A stretch of DNA of 64,000 nucleotides, taken from Phragmites australis (lineage: Eukaryota; Streptophyta; Magnoliopsida; Poales; Poaceae). Below, one piece after another: positions 1-11,670 of the stretch (positions are counted from its first letter, which is position 1; every line of letters starts with the position of its first letter). Location of the stretch: the NCBI RefSeq assembly GCF_958298935.1, contig NC_084927.1:13172001-13236000 (forward strand). Reading direction: 5' to 3'. The position numbers and the translations under genes are program-made. The notes under the pieces are model-generated. The model was not told the DNA's origin and did not search any database. It saw only the letters and a list, made by a program, of their open reading frames with translations.

Positions 1-1544
1 ATTTCTCTCTTACTTAGGAACTTGCTCTTCAACATCCTTTATTCCATCAAACAAGACACTAAGGATTCTCTGAGCCAAAGTGACTATGACCAACCAGTTC
101 ATCGATTTGTTCCTCACAATTAATCTCATGCAATTCATATATTCATTCCGAGGTCTTTATTCTTTCCTCGATTACTCCACATGTATCCGTAAAATCCAAG
201 GACATCTATTTTAATCCATCTATTACTCTTTAAATCTTTGGTGTATCCTCTTTGATTTATGGTAGGCACTATGGTAACGGCAAACAATTTTATGATTCAG
301 GGCTTCTTCAAATTCTTGAATATTTCACCAATGATCTTCTATTGTTAGCATATAATGTCATATGTTTCCATCGAATCCCATCAGAATTTCCAAGAGAGTC
401 CAATGATTTCATACTCTAGGGTTTAATCCAGTTATATTCACCGAATAGTATATTCTTTGCGCTAGATATTCAAGCTGAGTCCACTATTAATTCATGGGGC
501 GATCCATACTTCATACTTATTCTTATTAGATCCAATAGCAGTGTCTTAATTGTATGTCCACCAAATCTCATTGTAACTTCCTCATATATTTAAATTTCAA
601 GACTTCCATTATAACTACCAATATACAACATCTGTTATCCATCGGGAAAACCTTAGTCAACGACATATCCACTTGCATCCACCAATACTTCATTAGTGAT
701 CTCTGTTAAACCAAAAGGTCTCTCAGCTCACTTTTGATTTCTGCCCTTAAGGCAAACAGAGGGTGGTTTAACTGTCTCAATCTGATAATCATCCAGGCTT
801 GGAGCTTACGATTGCATCTATACCCTTTTTATAGGCGGCCAAGGTGAACAGGAGGCAGTGGACATTGTGGATGGGGTGGACACAACGCGGGGCTACGGTC
901 ACTGTGCGCGCATGTGTGAGGCAGCGGCGTGAAGCACAAGGGGGACGGTGCGGGGGCATGAGGCATGTGGCTGTAGGGATGATGTGGCGTGGCACTGTGC
1001 AACGCCCGACAGTGGCGGGGCATGTGCGGGGGGAGAGAGAGATTGAGAGATTTTTTCTTTTGTCTCTTTTTTTTTTTGAAACTACGGGTGTGACAATATG
1101 TTAATTGTCCCATGATATATGCTCCTGTTATAAATGAGCGGACAAGATCAATTCTAGTTTCTTGGAGATTAGTTAGATCCACTATTGTCAAGCCAAATTA
1201 GGGACGCAACATAGTTTAGCTAGAAATGAAACCTGAGTAGAAAAAGTCTAATTAATTCCTCACAAATTCCAGTTTTTAGTGAGTACTTGAGACGAAAAAA
1301 TTCCTGCACAGACAGTGCGACAAGGATTCTAGAGCGCGTAAATTAGGTTAATTAGAACCACAAGAAATCGAAATCTCATGCATCAATATATGCTTTGACT
1401 TTGACGATAGTAACTATTTTCAAGGAAACTGGTTAGCCAGAATTAATATTTGATCATTTCCATGATTTTTAGCTATATACCATTATATTGACCATAGTGG
1501 TACCAATGATCATAAAAATATATGGGACGATGGATACAAGTTGT
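1..1544. other. AT-rich intergenic/retroelement-like sequence, no gene
   Basis: I find no open frame with recognisable protein content. A GC-rich patch lies at about 835-1030, followed by a T-run. The top-strand end at 1081-1095 reads GGGTGTGACA, whose complement TGTCACACCC is a common start of grass Ty3/gypsy LTRs, so a minus-strand LTR may end at 1095; I could not find its other end or a target-site duplication. Bases 1230-1350 resemble 21440-21555 of module B, including the shared string GTGCGACAAGGATT / ATGCGACAAGGATT. The rest is unassigned. Confidence 0.35.
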
Positions 1545-3107
1545 CACTACTATAAAAACTATTTTTAGAGACACTTAAGTGTCTTTCTACAGGCGGGCCA
1601 TATAGCAAACCGATTGAGCAATTTTCAAAGGCGGGTGACAGAAGAAACCAATTGTGTAAAGGTCATTTCTAAAAGTGGTTCCTTATGTGAACCGACTGTG
1701 CAAATCATACCATTTTTTCTTGCGATTCCTTAAGTAAACCGCCTGTGAAAATAGACTGATTAATACAGGCAGTTCACATAAGGAACCGTCTGTGGTAATG
1801 GTTATTTTTACAGGTGATTCCTTATGTGAATCACTTGCGAAAATTGAGGGCCCTTTTCAGAGGTGGTTCACATAAGGAACCACCTATAAAAATGGATGCT
1901 AGGTTATCTTAAAAAATTCATAATTTTTTTATACAAACTCGGATTGAGACAAATTTTATTTAAAAATTGTAACCCTCGTCGAGATCTACAACTTTGTAGT
2001 TGAAATCTTTTTTATTTAAGATAATTTATGTGTCCAAATAATCAGTTAAAGTTTTACACATAAGTTTCGATCACACATATGCTATTGTTACCATAAGTCC
2101 TATTAATACAAGTAAACTTAGAGAAGAAAAAGAATACTACCAAGTTCAACATCTTCAGAAATATCAATTAGAAGAAGATCAAAGACCTCACTATCAATAA
2201 CAAGACTCTACTTACAGAAGTACTAGTGATAACAATAGCATCAAGTGTCATGAAGCGTCAGCACGACCATAAATATTTATTATTTTTATTTTATTTTTCT
2301 CTTATTTTTTCTCAACTAAGCAGCACTAGAATAGGAACTATAGTATATTTCTGCTCAAGTTTGATATAAGGGGTGACGGCTATGTACACAAACGTGTATT
2401 CCAAAAACTGTGCAAAAACCTCTCGGGGCGAGAACTCAATCTTCCAAGCTATTTTTGGCCTCCAAAAAATTACCGAACCCTATATGGCGAGGGAGAAATG
2501 GATGTAAGTTTTTACCATGGCCTTCAAAAAACAGCCAAATCATAGTCCGCATGCAAAAGTTATGGCCGTTTTACCGAGGCGGTTCACAACAATTATCACA
2601 AGAGGTTCACTTAAGGAGCCACCTATGAAAACCTTCAGCATAAAAGGTTAAAAGGATAAAATATCCCATTTCAATTGTAGCTACTTGATGGATGAGGTGG
2701 TAAGGCGGTTCGCGTGCGAGGGTAGATGGGAGGGAGGTCGCGGGTTCGATTCCCATCAAACGTAAAAACTAAAAACAGTGTGAAAATATAGCATGGCCAT
2801 TGGCTTGCAATGGCATGGCTGCGAGGGTTCCTCAGTTAAAAGAACTTTTTTTCACTTGTTCAGACAGAAAAATATCGATTCGGAGACCGACTATCATAGG
2901 CAATTCACTTAATGAACCACCTGTGAAAATCCATTTCCACAGCCGGTTCTTTAAGTGAACCACCTATGAAAATCTATTTCCACAGGGGGTCTATTTTGCA
3001 CATGTTGAAATCATCCATTTTCGCCGACCTTTGATCACAGGCGGGTGCACTAAACGCCTGTGAAAACGGGTTACGAACTGCCGCTGAAAATAGTTTCTGT
3101 AGTAGTG
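1545..3107. mobile_element. Non-autonomous CACTA element (TSD TGT)
   Basis: The element begins CACTACTATAAAAACTA and ends with the inverse TAGTTTCTGTAGTAGTG. It is flanked by TGT at 1542-1544 and 3108-3110, the 3-bp duplication typical of CACTA transposons. Both ends are packed with short subterminal repeats in both orientations (GGTTCACATAAGGAACC-type). There is no transposase. The inner part (about 2275-2640) is a sequence shared with the CACTA elements at 10415, 18344, 24844 and 49451, although their subterminal repeats are different. A tRNA-like module lies at 2690-2762. Confidence 0.9.
2690..2762 (+). other. tRNA-like module with Pol III A/B-box resemblance
   Basis: GGTGGTAAGGCGG (2697-2709) resembles the D-arm/A-box of plant Leu/Ser tRNAs, and GGTTCGATTCC (2743-2753) matches the B-box consensus. 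Spacing fits a tRNA-sized unit, but I cannot fold a full cloverleaf with paired acceptor ends, so it is not called as a tRNA gene. Related modules lie at 11260-11324, 25670-25736 and 50277-50343, all inside CACTA elements. Confidence 0.5.
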
Positions 3108-3138
3108 TGTACATTGATCTATCAGCTTTGTTGTTATC

Positions 3139-4093
3139 TGTTGGAGAAAGAGTTCATCTTGCCCTAGCAAGTACGACGAGAGTTTCTTCTAAGGAGGAGA
3201 CTCAAATTTGGAGATGAAGTTTAAGAGGAAGGAACACCACGAATGTATTAATAGTAGAAAAAATGAATCGCTCTGGGAGGAGTATCACAGCGTGACTTAG
3301 TGTGTTTTCACCTTTGTTTCTTTTTTTTGTTGTCTTGCCCATCCCCTACCCAGAGGACCATGGCCTCCTATTTATAGGGTCGTGCGTAGCTTGGCGTACA
3401 AGTTATCATAATGTAGAAATATCCGGGATCTGACCGAATTACTGGGCCTTATCCCGGATAACTACATTCTACCATATCGGGGAGATAAATATCCATCGTG
3501 GTAATTGTCGTGGTGCCTGCCCCCTGAAGCGGGCGAGCTGGTCGCCAACTACAGCTCAGCACCGCACTGTCAGGGGTGTCAGGACAGCCTCCATCATACC
3601 GGGGTGTCAGAGCAGCGTCCGTTAGCCTAGGTATTTAATACCGGTCACCTCCTCTCATGCAAAGTACGACCGGTGCTTCCCTTTTGGCATATCTTTCCTG
3701 AGGCCTGACGACTCACCCAGTAGCCTCTGGGAAGCCAGCTCGGGCAGCGGGAGGCTAAGGTATCGGGAGACCGAGCCTTTGGGAGGCTGAGTCTCTGGGA
3801 GGTGGCACTCCGGAAGGCTGGGGCTTCGGGAGGCCGAGGCCTCGGGAGAGCGAGCCTTCGGGAGACCGAGTCTTTGAGAGGCTGAGCCTTCGAGAGGTAG
3901 GGCTTTGGAAGGTGGATGCTTCGAAAGGTGGAGGCTTCGGGAGACCGAGCCTTTGAGAGGCTAAGCCTTCAGGAGGCAAGGCTCCAGAAGGCATGGGCTT
4001 CAGAAGGCGGAGGCTTTGAGAGATCGAGCCTTTGGGAGGCCAAGCTGGTTAAGCCAAGGGGCCATCGGGGGTCCATGATAATGACCCCCAACA
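3139..4093 (-). mobile_element. Solo LTR, 955 bp (TSD TTATC)
   Basis: The ends are TGTTGG and CCAACA, an inverted TG...CA pair, flanked by TTATC at 3134-3138 and 4094-4098. No internal retroelement sequence lies beside it, so it is a solo LTR. Orientation is minus because a TATAAATA box reads on the minus strand at 3369-3376. A perfect 10-bp inverted repeat (TATCCGGGAT / ATCCCGGATA, about 3418-3470) lies upstream of that box. A minisatellite fills the U3 end at 3765-4050. It sits only 31 bp from the preceding CACTA element. Confidence 0.85.
3765..4050. repeat. GC-rich minisatellite in the solo LTR U3
   Basis: About fifteen imperfect units of 16-20 bp of the form GGGAGGCCGAGCCTTC run head to tail. 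Open frames on both strands here (for example 3755-3994 minus) are repeat artefacts with Pro/Ser/Leu-rich periodic translation. Confidence 0.85.
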
Positions 4094-4715
4094 TTATCTA
4101 AATAACTGATATATCCATTTCAAAAAAAGATCTGATATACTCTAGAGTATCCCTTTTTGATCTTACACCTTCCGGTGGGCTTGTGTGTGAGATCAAAAAT
4201 CTGGTGCAATTTCATTAATCTGGTTGCGCTCACTACTACAGAAAACCCTATCACTGACGGCTATTAAATCCTCTTCATTGCAGGTTTTTCAGCCAGCAGT
4301 GAAGGGGGTTATCACTGCCGGCTCAAGGCTTCAGCCGGCAGTGATACCCGTGTATCACTGCTGGCTATTGGTTTCCACCGGTAGTGATCCTCAGGGAATC
4401 ACTACCGGCTGAATCCTTGAGCCAGCAGTGTTCTCCCTCTCCTCCCTCTCTCCTCTCTCCTCTCTCTCCCTCTTAGTACATGCATACAAAGAGATACATA
4501 TTTAATGTAAATCTATAATAAAGACATATTCATTAATACATAGTAATTTATGTCTTTTATTAATACATAGTGTATGGAATTGAGAAATATGGTGTCATTT
4601 GAACATATATATGCTATCAAACCCCTTGGTAGACTTCTTCCTTATCGCATGCATACTCTCTACTAGAAGGTATGGTGTTATCTGAAGGTCTCCCAAATGT
4701 TGATGGCACAATCAG

Positions 4716-7700
4716 TTAATGAAACTCGCCATTTGGATTGATAACATGCTTGATGAAGAATCATGCGATCTTTTCTTGAATGACATGTATTTCCTTAGGG
4801 AATATCAAACTTCTACGGCATTTGATGCGTTGCATTCAAAGAATCAAAAGAATTATCCTTGAATACATATAGAATTGAAAAGAAGGCATTGACATGTAGT
4901 TTCATACATAAACATCATTAAACATTACAACATCTCCATCTCCGCTGAATGTGTGCATGAAACTAAGAACATAGAACCCGCAGAGATTGTTGCTAGGTGG
5001 CTACCTCATACACTTCAAGAGTAAATGATTTGTTAGTGGAATGAATTGAACAATTCATTTAGTAGGAAATAGAAGACATGAATATTCCCTGCATACCAAA
5101 AAGTCAGTTTTTACATCGTATTGCTTTCTATATAGAAAGTAGACAATACTTTTTTGCAGTACTTTGTGTATGCCCTGTACGTCAATATAAATACTAATTA
5201 AACTTATATGTAATCAACATGAAGATTAAATGATCGAGTTTACCCATTTAGCATATCAATAAGGTCTTGGTAAGTTAACTTATGTCTCTTATGTGAGTCC
5301 AAAACAATAACCTTGCTTAAGTTTAGGTGGATGACAAGGAGGATCTAATGAAAATTGCAGAAATATGTGACCATAACAAATTAGTACTAGAATCGAGTTA
5401 GTCATAAAAGCAGAATGCCCTGGCACGCAAACACGTACTCGAAGATGTAGGATAAGAGTACGACGGTCTTATGTTGGTGGTGAAGCAGATAGTTCAATAA
5501 GTAGTCCTTGGTGAAGTATGGATTCATCTTTACAAGTTTCTCGTTGATAAGCCCAGAACAATGAATCCTAATTTATTACCTAATTCTTGTCTGCATGTGT
5601 GGATCTCCATTCTACGAAAGATAGAAGGTAGCCATGCAATTTCAAGGTACAAGATCATATAGAGTCCACGCGCTGATTATGGACAAGTCGAGGACATCTT
5701 CCTGGTACAATTCAGACAAGTACTTGAACTTCACCCAGAAGCAGTCATCCCTATTGAGGATCTGTACCTTATAGGGAATGACTGTATATTTTGTCTGGAC
5801 TGTTCCAAAGGTTTGGCCAACTCAAACAGCCATCTAAAATCCAACTTTGGAATTTTTGCTCTTGCAACAAGCTGTGCTAGTTGCTCTTCTAATAACCCAG
5901 AAGTAGTAAGGAAGTCCCCAATGCTTGGAGCATCCTCAACGATTGGACGTGATTTGCTCTTGGCATACTTCTTGCTGACGCATTCATAGTCAGTTGGTGG
6001 CTTACTTGAAGTCGCCCCGTCTGTTTAACTTTGTTTATATTAATGAAAAATTTCATGCTATCGTCAGGCACAACTTGCTTTGGTGGAGGTGCTAGAGGAT
6101 GGAAAAAAGTCGTTACATTGGCATCCACAATCTTTTTTGTTTGCTCAGGATTAAGTGAATATTTGGTTCCACAAACATCTTAGATAGCACTAACTTCTTA
6201 GATGATGTCATATTCTTGGATGCTACAAAACCTGATCATGTTTTTCGAGATGATGACTGGCTTCTTGATGGTGCTAGCTTCTTGAGCAGTGGACCTCTTT
6301 GAGGCTTTGGCTAAGGTGCACTTCTTCTAGGAGATCACTGAGGAGAGAGAGTTCCACGAGGTGATGACAGCCTGGGTGTCATGGAGAGTAGAGGTTCTTG
6401 GGAGCTGTCCCTGATGGAAAGACTATGTAGGCCTTGTCCCACGCGATGAATATATGCTTGTTTCCTCCTATAGTGTTCACACCCTCCTCTGCAGGGTTGT
6501 CCACCTCAACATGATGATAATGGTCAACTTCCTCGTCTACTTCGACCACAATGTAGCCTTCGGTATCGGACGTCCGAGCAAAAGTTTATGGGCGCTGTGG
6601 GGATAAGCCACGCCGAAAGCCATCTTGATGGTAATGTTCTTAGAACCAATATGTAGTTCACACGGTGTCCATGCTTTGATGTAGTCCATGGGATAAGTGA
6701 TGGAGTCAGCTCTCGGAACTCTCATGGACGCACAGCTATTCCTACGACCACCGAGGCTAGAGCAGACAACATTAGGAGACATTGTCAGCTATTCCTGTTC
6801 TCTCCCAATGGCGGCCCATTCATGCGTGATGGCTTCATATACTGCTTATCTTATTTTTATATCTTTCTATTCCCTCTCACGTTGTAGCACAAGTTCGAGT
6901 ATGTTCATCATCCTAGCTTGTTCTACATCTTGTACTGCTTGGGATCTCTTTCAACTCTTGTAACTGTCGACGACACCTGGAAATCCATATTTCCAACCCA
7001 CCACACCAATGCCTCATGCGAGGCCACCGTGCTCCTTGTTTTCTAGGGCTAAAGTAAGCTCGTATGTATCCCTATCTGGTTTGAAAGAGCCATGTGCAGA
7101 CTACGTGTGGGCGTCAACAAGCCTTTTTGCAAGAGTTTGCATCACTTCCTAATCTTTAGAGGTTGTAAATAATAAGCTTCCATCAGCCGAGTAAGATACA
7201 CCCCTCCCACGAAGGAAGCACATCGATCATTTGCTTCAACCCTCTGTCTTAAGTGTGGCATCTCTTTCTTGCAGTTCATCTAGCTCTTGTTGCCACCACT
7301 GTTCTTTCCTCACGTACCCATGACTACTGACTTTGCGGAGGCAAAGGTTCTTCTTCGAGTTTGCTTTGTTCACCTCACTCAACTTATGTGCTTCTTCTGG
7401 CAGCTTGTACTCCGCAAAAGGCTTTCAAATGATCTTCCAATTGCGGCCATTTGCTGAAATCTAGCATTGTACCTTTTGCACATAGGTTCTGTTCGGTGTG
7501 CCCTTCCAATTCTTAAATGAAATACCCATGATCATTAGCACCTTATGCTTAATTACTTGCATATCTGTCCCTTCAAGGAACTCAAACTTCCCTAATATCA
7601 TAGGCCACAAGATGTTGTTCTTGATTGAATCAGGAACCATGTGCGGATCACCTCGTTCACTAGTCCACATTTGTACTTGATGGGCACGTGATCCTTAACA

Positions 7701-8170
7701 GCTATCCCACAAACTGACTTGTACGGCCCTAGAACTTTCTCTAGTGTAGCTGGCCTCCTGCTGGTGAGATCTCCGTGATCAAAAATCATCTTGTAGCCAT
7801 CTTCTAGGGACCACAGACATGATGCCGCTCTTAGGATTGCTCATTGTGATGACCCTCCGGAGCATCAGGCATCTACACATAAGCTAAATATCATCGAGCA
7901 CCTATACAATCATATGTACAACAGATGCATTTATCTACCTATGAATTACCTCATTGCCTTCACTGGCATCTGCTTCGTGCAGGTTAAGGTAGTTACTTGG
8001 GCTACCTTCTTCAATGTTTGATGGCGGCATATCTCCTTCTAGCACTTGGGTCGGATCATAGGAGCCACCTTCCTGAGTGTTCTACATACGATGGCGATGA
8101 GTGGTTGGTGGCACCATCCCTTCCTAAGTATTTTACATAGGATGACGATGAGTGGTTGAATGTTCTGCAG
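4716..8170 (-). pseudogene. CACTA second gene relic: Transposase_24/TnpA-like region followed by Ulp1 (C48 peptidase)-like domain
   Basis: Read on the minus strand, an upstream exon (about 8170-7945) ends at a GT donor and is followed by a longer coding stretch. Around 7700 the product reads VCGIAVKDHVPIKYK, then after a frameshift GDPHMVPDSIK (about 7650) and MGISFKNWKGTPN (about 7500), all typical of the plant Ptta/En/Spm Transposase_24 family. Near 6660 it reads PCELHIGSKNITIKMAFG, another hallmark of these proteins. After further frameshifts comes VVPDDSMKFF (about 6070), then at about 5540-5250 a Ulp1-like part with QHKTVVLL and VIVLDSHKRH...YQDLIDMLN. The C-terminus ends in FPKEIHVIQEKI and NPNGEFH near 4720. 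The family is a CACTA-encoded DNA-binding protein fused to a cysteine-protease-like domain. Stops and frameshifts throughout make it non-functional. The end points are approximate. Confidence 0.7.
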
Positions 8171-9554
8171 ATAGAGAGCTAAGGAAGTAGGGGGATAGAG
8201 AGAAAGGCGACCAAGGAGAGAGAGAGAGGGGCTGGCAAAATAGTGAGATAATCGGGAGGGAGTCAATAGAGAGAATGCATACACATACAATATTGTAGAT
8301 GAGTACATTATGATGACATGTAACTAAAAAGGTACATTGCCATGACCACAACATATTTGCCCCAAAAAAAGAAATGAGCCAAAATCAAGAAATAGTACAA
8401 CCATCATGCCATAAAATACTTAAAGTACTAATTGGGCAAACCTTAGAAATGAAACTAAAGCTAAACCAGAAAGAAATGAGCTTTCACACAAATAGGCACA
8501 AAGTACTAACAAGTGACATATTGATCTTAGGCAACAATCAAGAAAAGTTTAGTGTTTCTTATTGGAACTGCCCAACAAAGCACCTAAAGCATGATTACTA
8601 ATGCTATTCTTGGTTGAATGGCCTAACTAAAAACAAACAACCTAAAGAATCAGCTCTCCCAAACCTCCTACTTTCTGTGTTGAGAATATCTCTATCATTT
8701 CTCAACTTTGCATAGTCCCGATTAAAACAAGTCACATCATCTTACATAGCAAAATAATGATGATTACAACCATAACTAGAATTATGATATCTTTACATGT
8801 GAAATCACACTTCTTCTCCTTATTTTCATTGTTAGCCAATTTTAGCTTGGTTTGGATAAATTGACTATGGTATGCCGCAATAGCTTCAAGTTTGGACTTG
8901 TATCCTTTGTAACAGGCTCATTCAAATCCATTAACTTGTGCATGGCATGCCTCCTAACTGGAGAACACTCCAATTTGCCGACCACGATGGACAACATACC
9001 ATGTTATAGCAGTCCTATATTTTAAAAATTATGCATGAGCAGACAAACTAGAAAATAATTCATATTTCAAAAATTATATTAGTGATATGGACACATGTTA
9101 CATTTTTTCCTCTATCTATATTTATATTCATGATATGATTTGCTATCAGAGGGCTAGTTGTAAGCAACAGGCCCTGTGTTTGATGATTGATTCTTGTGGC
9201 CAATAGAAAACTAGTTTCAGATGGTTGGCATCTCATTTGAAGTTGATTGCCCAACAAATACATTTAAGGAGATAAAAAGAGACCTGACAACGATATCTTT
9301 CAAATCGATAGATGCATAATCTGGATTTTTCCAAGAGCTAGATACAGGGAGAATGTACATCTCCAACAAATACAGGACCAATAAAACAAAATAGAAAGGT
9401 CAATTATGAAATTGAAAGTCTTCTCATCTTTTCATATAACCAAAGTAATCAAATCTAAAAGGAATGGTTTATGATCTAAGACTATCAGAAAGACCAATAA
9501 TAAACTTGTTATTTCAATCAGTGAGATTTATGTATGACAAAGACCATTTGTGAT
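8171..9554. other. Intron/spacer of the large CACTA, no gene
   Basis: AT-rich, stop-dense sequence between the second gene relic and the nested CACTA. A purine-rich tract (about 8160-8260, GAGAGAGAG) is present. In the 5' exon of the relic the segment at about 8050-8160 is a short imperfect tandem duplication of about 60 bp. I see no coding or RNA feature elsewhere. Confidence 0.5.
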
Positions 9555-10021
9555 CACTATTATGGAGCAGGCCATAAGCAGCACCCTATCAGTGTCGGTT
9601 GTGCAAAAACTATGACTAAAAATGTACCAGTGCCGGTTGTTAAATTCTTGTGCATGAACAATAGCTGAGGCGCTAAGAACTGGCACAAATAGTCATTATC
9701 AATGTCAGTATTAGTGCCAGTTCTAGCCACGAACTAGCAGATAGTTCTTTTCAGTGCCAATTCAAGGCACAACTAGCATAGATCTGTTCGAACCCAAAAT
9801 TTCTATGCAATGAAATTTTGGCTCGCACTCTACCTCCGCTCGGCTCCTTCATGGCTTGGCCAGGCCTTATCCTCTTTGTCTCTCACCCTCGTGTCCTCAC
9901 TCCTCAATCCTCACCCCCATCTCTCTCTCTCTCATCCGGTCTCTCTACTCTTGCAGTCTCCTCTACCTCCACCGGCCTCCCCTCCAGCCTCCTCTCCTCT
10001 GGCCTCCTCCCCTCTGATAGC

Positions 10022-10220
10022 AAGTACAAGCTCGGCCACAAGATCAAGAGTGGCTCCTTCGACAAGATCTACCTCAGTTTGATCTCCATCCCGCCTTGCT
10101 CCATTTCCTTTCCCCCGTTTGCTTTTCTTAATGTTTGGATCTGATGATGTTTTTTTGTTGTGTTGTGGTGCCCTCTGTGTAGCGACGCACATCGACACAC
10201 GACGACAGTGGTGGCGGGGG
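10022..10220 (+). pseudogene. Captured casein kinase 1 (CK1) exon fragments with an intron
   Basis: Bases 10022-10075 encode KYKLGHKIKSGSFDKIYL, which matches the glycine-rich ATP-binding loop at the start of the CK1 kinase domain (family form KYKLGRKIGSGSFGEIYL). A GT...AG intron of 106 bp fits at 10077-10182, and the sequence after it (from 10183) continues THIDTRR, matching the next CK1 residues (ATHIDT). An intron in the expected place points to DNA-level capture rather than retroposition. The second Gly of the loop and the Gly-Glu after Phe are changed (Lys, Asp-Lys), and nothing of the catalytic core follows, so it is a fragment. A proline/serine-rich upstream frame (9818-10021) may be transposon sequence. 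Confidence 0.72.
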
Positions 10221-10414
10221 AGCAGCGGGTTTGAGCTCGACCGGTAGGGAAGAAGGGAGCATGGGGAAGTGTGGAGGAGGGCGGTTAAAAGAAGAGGAGC
10301 TCGGCGGTGGACCTTGCCCCCTCTCCTCTCAGATTATTCCTCTGTTGGAACGTGACCTTGCCCCCTCTCCTTTCCTCCCCACCTAATTCATTTCTTTGGA
10401 TAGTCACCGATTTA

Positions 10415-11670
10415 CACTACATAAGCAACCAGTAAAGGAGACACCACATTAGTGACAGCTGCTCAACACACGTCACTAATCCTATTAGTGACGGGTCCAA
10501 TAAGGACGTGTCACTAATGTCCTTTCTGATTGGGATAATACTGATAGGTCGTGTTGTGATTGTCACTAATGACTAGGTCATCAGTGACGGGTCAAGTTGT
10601 GACCCATCACTAATGATAAGGTCATTACTGATGGGTCAACCTAGGCTAGTCATTAGTGATGGGTCACAACTTGACCCATCACTAATGATCCACTCATTAG
10701 TGATGGGTCGTCCTATACCAGTCATTAATGACGTATCAACTTATAATCCATCACTAATGACCAGCTTCACTCACTAATGACAGTATTTGCAAATATTTTT
10801 TATTTTTATTTTATTTTTATCTTATTTTTTTCTCACATCAACAGGACTACAATAGGAACCATTGTACATTTCTCCTCAAGTTTGATGTAAGGTGTGGTGG
10901 TTACGGACACAAACACGTGTTCCGAAAAGGGTGCGAAACTTTCGGGGCAAGAATCAATCTTCCAAGCCATTTTTGGCCTCAAAAAAAATTGTCGAACTTG
11001 ATAAGGTAGGGGAGAGATGGATGTAACTTTTTTTTTGATGGCCGTAGCGCCAAGAAACGTTGAAATCGGAGTCCGTATGCAAAACTTATGCCTATTTTAT
11101 GGAATGCACTCTAGGTCACCTATCAAATTATAACCATCAACAAAATTTGGCAAAACTAGTCATTAGTGATGGGTCATGGATATAACGCATCACTAATGAA
11201 CTTTGGCAAAGAAAGTTAAAAGGATAAAATATCCAGTTTCTATCACAACTACGTGATAGCAGAGGTGGTAAGGTGGCTACATGTGCGAGTAGGAGGTCAC
11301 GGGTTCGATTCATATGGAACGCAAACTAGAAAATAATGTGAAAAATGTGTGGCTTGTGATGCATATCGGATGGGCCTGTGTTGGGACGGCTCGGGTGAAA
11401 AAATATATTTTTGACTTTTTTTGTGTCAAAAAACACAAAAAATGATCATCGGTCATTAGTGACAGATCAAGATTACAACCCGTCAATAATATTCAGTCAA
11501 TAGTGACAGGTCACGGTTACGACCCATCAATAATGATGGAATATTAATGACGGGTCACGGTCACCCGTCACTAATGTCCTACCATTAGTGATGCGATAAG
11601 AGTGATGGGTACGGGACCCGTTCACTAATGCTTGTTATCAACAGTCACTAATAACTTTTTTCACGTAGTG
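10415..11670. mobile_element. CACTA element nested in a nested CACTA (TSD TTA)
   Basis: It starts CACTACATAAGCAACC and ends TTTTTTCACGTAGTG, flanked by TTA (10412-10414 and 11671-11673). Subterminal repeats are copies of AGTGACGGGTCA in both orientations. The inner core (about 10795-11110) is the one also seen in the element at 1545-3107. A tRNA-like module is at 11260-11324. It has no coding capacity. It belongs with the elements at 18344, 24844 and 49451. Confidence 0.9.
11260..11324 (+). other. tRNA-like module (CACTA internal)
   Basis: GAGGTGGTAAGGTGGC resembles a tRNA D-arm/A-box, and GGTTCGATTCA at 11302-11312 is one base off the B-box consensus. It is preceded by GTTAAAAGGATAAAATATCC, as in the copy at 2690. 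Confidence 0.45.

Noticed and set aside
2690..2762. A functional tRNA gene
   Set aside because: A/B-box-like motifs are present but I cannot pair an acceptor stem or anticodon arm, and copies are diverged.
3755..4101. Pro/Ser-rich frames on both strands
   Set aside because: They follow the 16-20 bp minisatellite period in the solo LTR.
10440..11640. Regularly spaced short repeats resembling a CRISPR array
   Set aside because: They are CACTA subterminal repeats in both orientations within a plant transposon; no uniform spacers or cas genes.
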